Of a stretch of 64,000 bases of DNA, positions 62,664 to 64,000 are shown piece after piece (positions within the stretch are counted from its first letter, which is position 1; each line of letters begins with the position of its first letter). The position numbers were made by a program, and so were the translations under genes. The DNA is from Clavibacter sp. VKM Ac-2872 (GTDB lineage Bacteria; Actinomycetota; Actinomycetes; Actinomycetales; Microbacteriaceae): the NCBI RefSeq assembly GCF_015351105.1, contig NZ_JADKRR010000001.1, forward strand, positions 1,097,069 through 1,161,068. Reading direction: 5' to 3'. The notes under the pieces were generated by a model. That model made no database searches and was not told the DNA's origin. It saw only the letters and a list, made by a program, of their open reading frames with translations.

Positions 62664-63353
62664 ATGCTCGAGGAGGAATACCAGACGAGGCGCCGTCTGC
62701 CCGCCCACCTCCGCAAGCCCGCGCCGCCGCAGCCCGTCTTCTCCTACGAGATCCGGCAGGCGACCACGTCCGACCTCCCGGACATCCGCGAGGTCTACAA
62801 CCACTACGTCATGAACAGCACCGTCACGTTCGACGAGACGCGCATGACGCTCGCCCGCTGGCGCGGACGGTTCAGCCAGCTGGAGCGGATGGGCATGCCG
62901 TTCCTCGTCGCCGTCTCGCCGTCGGGGCAGGTGCTCGGCTACGCGCTCGTCGAGCCGGTGTCCGCGCGCCGGTCGTCGCGGACGACCGTGGAGGACTCGA
63001 TCTACCTGGGCGCGGCGTCCACCGGCAAGGGGCTCGGGCGCGCGCTCCTGGAGGCGCTCGTCGAGGCGTGCCGCCAGGCCGGGATCCGCGAGGTCATCGC
63101 GGTCATCGCCGACCAGGGGGCGGACGCCTCCATCCGGCTGCACGCGTCGCTCGGCTTCACGGAGAGCGGGCGGATGGGCCGCGTCGGCTGGAAGTTCGGG
63201 CGCTGGCTCGGGACGGTCACGATGCAGCTGACGCTCAGGCCGACGGCGCAGCCGGGCCTGTGGGCGCGGACCATGCGGCGAGCGACGCCTGGCGCTGCCG
63301 CTCCCCGTCCCACCACGCCCGCTCCCGCTCCCGCCGCTCCTCCTTCGCGGTGA
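62664..63353 (+). CDS. GNAT acetyltransferase (phosphinothricin-acetyltransferase-like)
   Basis: A 229-residue N-acetyltransferase. Core residues 30-190: YEIRQATTSDLPDIREVYNHYVMNSTVTFDE (typical of Pat/MnaT-like enzymes), acetyl-CoA loop STGKGLGRALLEAL and the final GRMGRVGWKFGRWLGTV. A 28-residue N-terminal polar extension, and about 35 Ala/Pro-rich C-terminal residues, are not part of the fold; the latter are encoded by DNA that overlaps the opposite-strand protease gene. Likely substrates are amino acids or their analogues (methionine sulfone, phosphinothricin). Confidence 0.88.
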   Translation: MLEEEYQTRRRLPAHLRKPAPPQPVFSYEIRQATTSDLPDIREVYNHYVMNSTVTFDETRMTLARWRGRFSQLERMGMPFLVAVSPSGQVLGYALVEPVSARRSSRTTVEDSIYLGAASTGKGLGRALLEALVEACRQAGIREVIAVIADQGADASIRLHASLGFTESGRMGRVGWKFGRWLGTVTMQLTLRPTAQPGLWARTMRRATPGAAAPRPTTPAPAPAAPPSR

Positions 63354-63999
63354 GCGGCCGGGGAGCCACCGTCTCCTCGCGGTGACGGCGCGCCCACCAC
63401 CCGCTGAGGAGCGCGGACGCCAGGACCACGGCCATCGGCAGCAGCATGAACGGGCCGCCGGTGCCGGCGCTGCGGTCGAAGCTCTGCGACATCTGGCCGA
63501 GGATCACGGTGGGGATGAACAGCAGCGTGTTGTTGAGCGCGTGGATGAGGACGGGCGCCTCGAGGCCGCCCGTGAGCCGCGCCGAGATGGTCGCCGACAG
63601 GCCGAAGACGAAGTAGTAGGCGATGAGCCAGGGGTCCTCGGCGAGGTGCGCGAGCGCGAAGAGGGAGCTGGCGACCACGGCGCCGACGACGAGGGCGACG
63701 CGCGTGCTGCGGAACCAGGATCCGACCGAGCGCTGGATGAGGCCCCGGAACCCGTACTCCTCGCCGGCCGACTGCAGCGGCGTGGTCAGCAGCACGATGG
63801 CCAGGTAGAGCCAGACCTCGCCGTCGAACCGGATCTCGCCCGACGGGTCGAGCGCGAACGTGACGCCGATGTAGACGAGGAAGACGGGCACCATCACGAG
63901 CGCGACCCGGCCGAGCCAGCGCCAGCGGAACCGGCCCGCGATGGAGGACATCGCGCCCATCCGGACGCCGAAGAGCCAGCGCTGCAGGAGCATCGAGAC
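63235..63999 (-). CDS. CPBP/CAAX-protease-like membrane protein, N-terminus cut by window
   Basis: The last ~255 residues of a CPBP (Abi/CAAX-type) intramembrane glutamic protease; the frame is open to the window edge, so the real start is outside. Active-site motifs are intact: EEYGFRG (EExxxR), SSLFALAHLA (FxxxH) and HALNN (HxxxN). About six helices are visible. The C-terminal tail (RERERAWWDGERQRQASL) is charged. Its last 119 bases overlap the end of the GNAT gene on the other strand. Roles in this family range from bacteriocin self-immunity to protein maturation. Confidence 0.85.
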   Translation of the reverse strand, partial: VSMLLQRWLFGVRMGAMSSIAGRFRWRWLGRVALVMVPVFLVYIGVTFALDPSGEIRFDGEVWLYLAIVLLTTPLQSAGEEYGFRGLIQRSVGSWFRSTRVALVVGAVVASSLFALAHLAEDPWLIAYYFVFGLSATISARLTGGLEAPVLIHALNNTLLFIPTVILGQMSQSFDRSAGTGGPFMLLPMAVVLASALLSGWWARRHREETVAPRPLTAKEERRERERAWWDGERQRQASLAAWSAPTGPAAPSA

Positions 64000-64000
64000 G

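Overview
The window is a very GC-rich (roughly 73% G+C by eye), densely packed bacterial chromosome segment. Gene content, WhiB1, CarD, Mrp and OtsA type, heavy use of GTG starts and 4-base start/stop overlaps all point to an actinobacterium of the Microbacteriaceae, most likely Clavibacter or a close relative. The genus is an inference from protein character, not a database result. There are no insertion sequences, prophage genes, rRNAs or CRISPR arrays. No gap between genes is longer than about 300 bases.

Layout. 1-4.8 kb: the end of a PdtaS-type histidine kinase, whiB1, a peroxiredoxin, tRNA-Lys, carD, an exported HNH nuclease and small proteins. 4.8-14 kb: an AnsP-like permease, a lipoprotein, a MarR/MFS pair, a hydrolase, and a divergent pair of a GH15 glucanohydrolase and a G6PDH-like enzyme. 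14-24 kb: a MscS channel, an anion permease, then a TetR-MMPL-YhgE operon in which the MMPL protein carries a dead ABC-ATPase-like tail, followed by a secreted protein under a Zur-like palindrome. 24-29 kb: a monooxygenase, a TIM-barrel protein, a fructosamine kinase, and otsA-otsB for trehalose. 29-35.7 kb: a complete Mrp antiporter operon (A/B fused, C, D, E, F, G). 35.7-49 kb: branched-chain amino acid and serine synthesis (ilvD-ilvB-ilvN, ilvC, serA, leuB, ilvE), interrupted by membrane proteins and a TetR/MFS efflux pair. 49-53.3 kb: an FAH-family hydrolase, a lipoprotein, gltX, a TrxR-like flavoenzyme and tRNA-Gln. 53.3-64 kb: a lower-GC DUF4236 gene beside tRNA-Gln, tandem aldo/keto reductases, a TetR/SDR pair with twin operators, a TerC protein behind a probable manganese riboswitch, a metallo-hydrolase, tRNA-Glu, a cyanophycinase-like peptidase, ung, a GNAT enzyme and a CPBP protease cut by the window end.

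How the genes work together. Housekeeping themes are pyruvate-derived amino acid synthesis, cation homeostasis (Mrp, TerC, MscS), trehalose metabolism (OtsA, OtsB, GH15) and stress or envelope functions. Four local regulators sit next to their likely targets, and each has a visible inverted repeat at the shared promoter. The most unusual system is the TetR-MMPL(pseudo-ABC)-YhgE operon, which may be a composite exporter.
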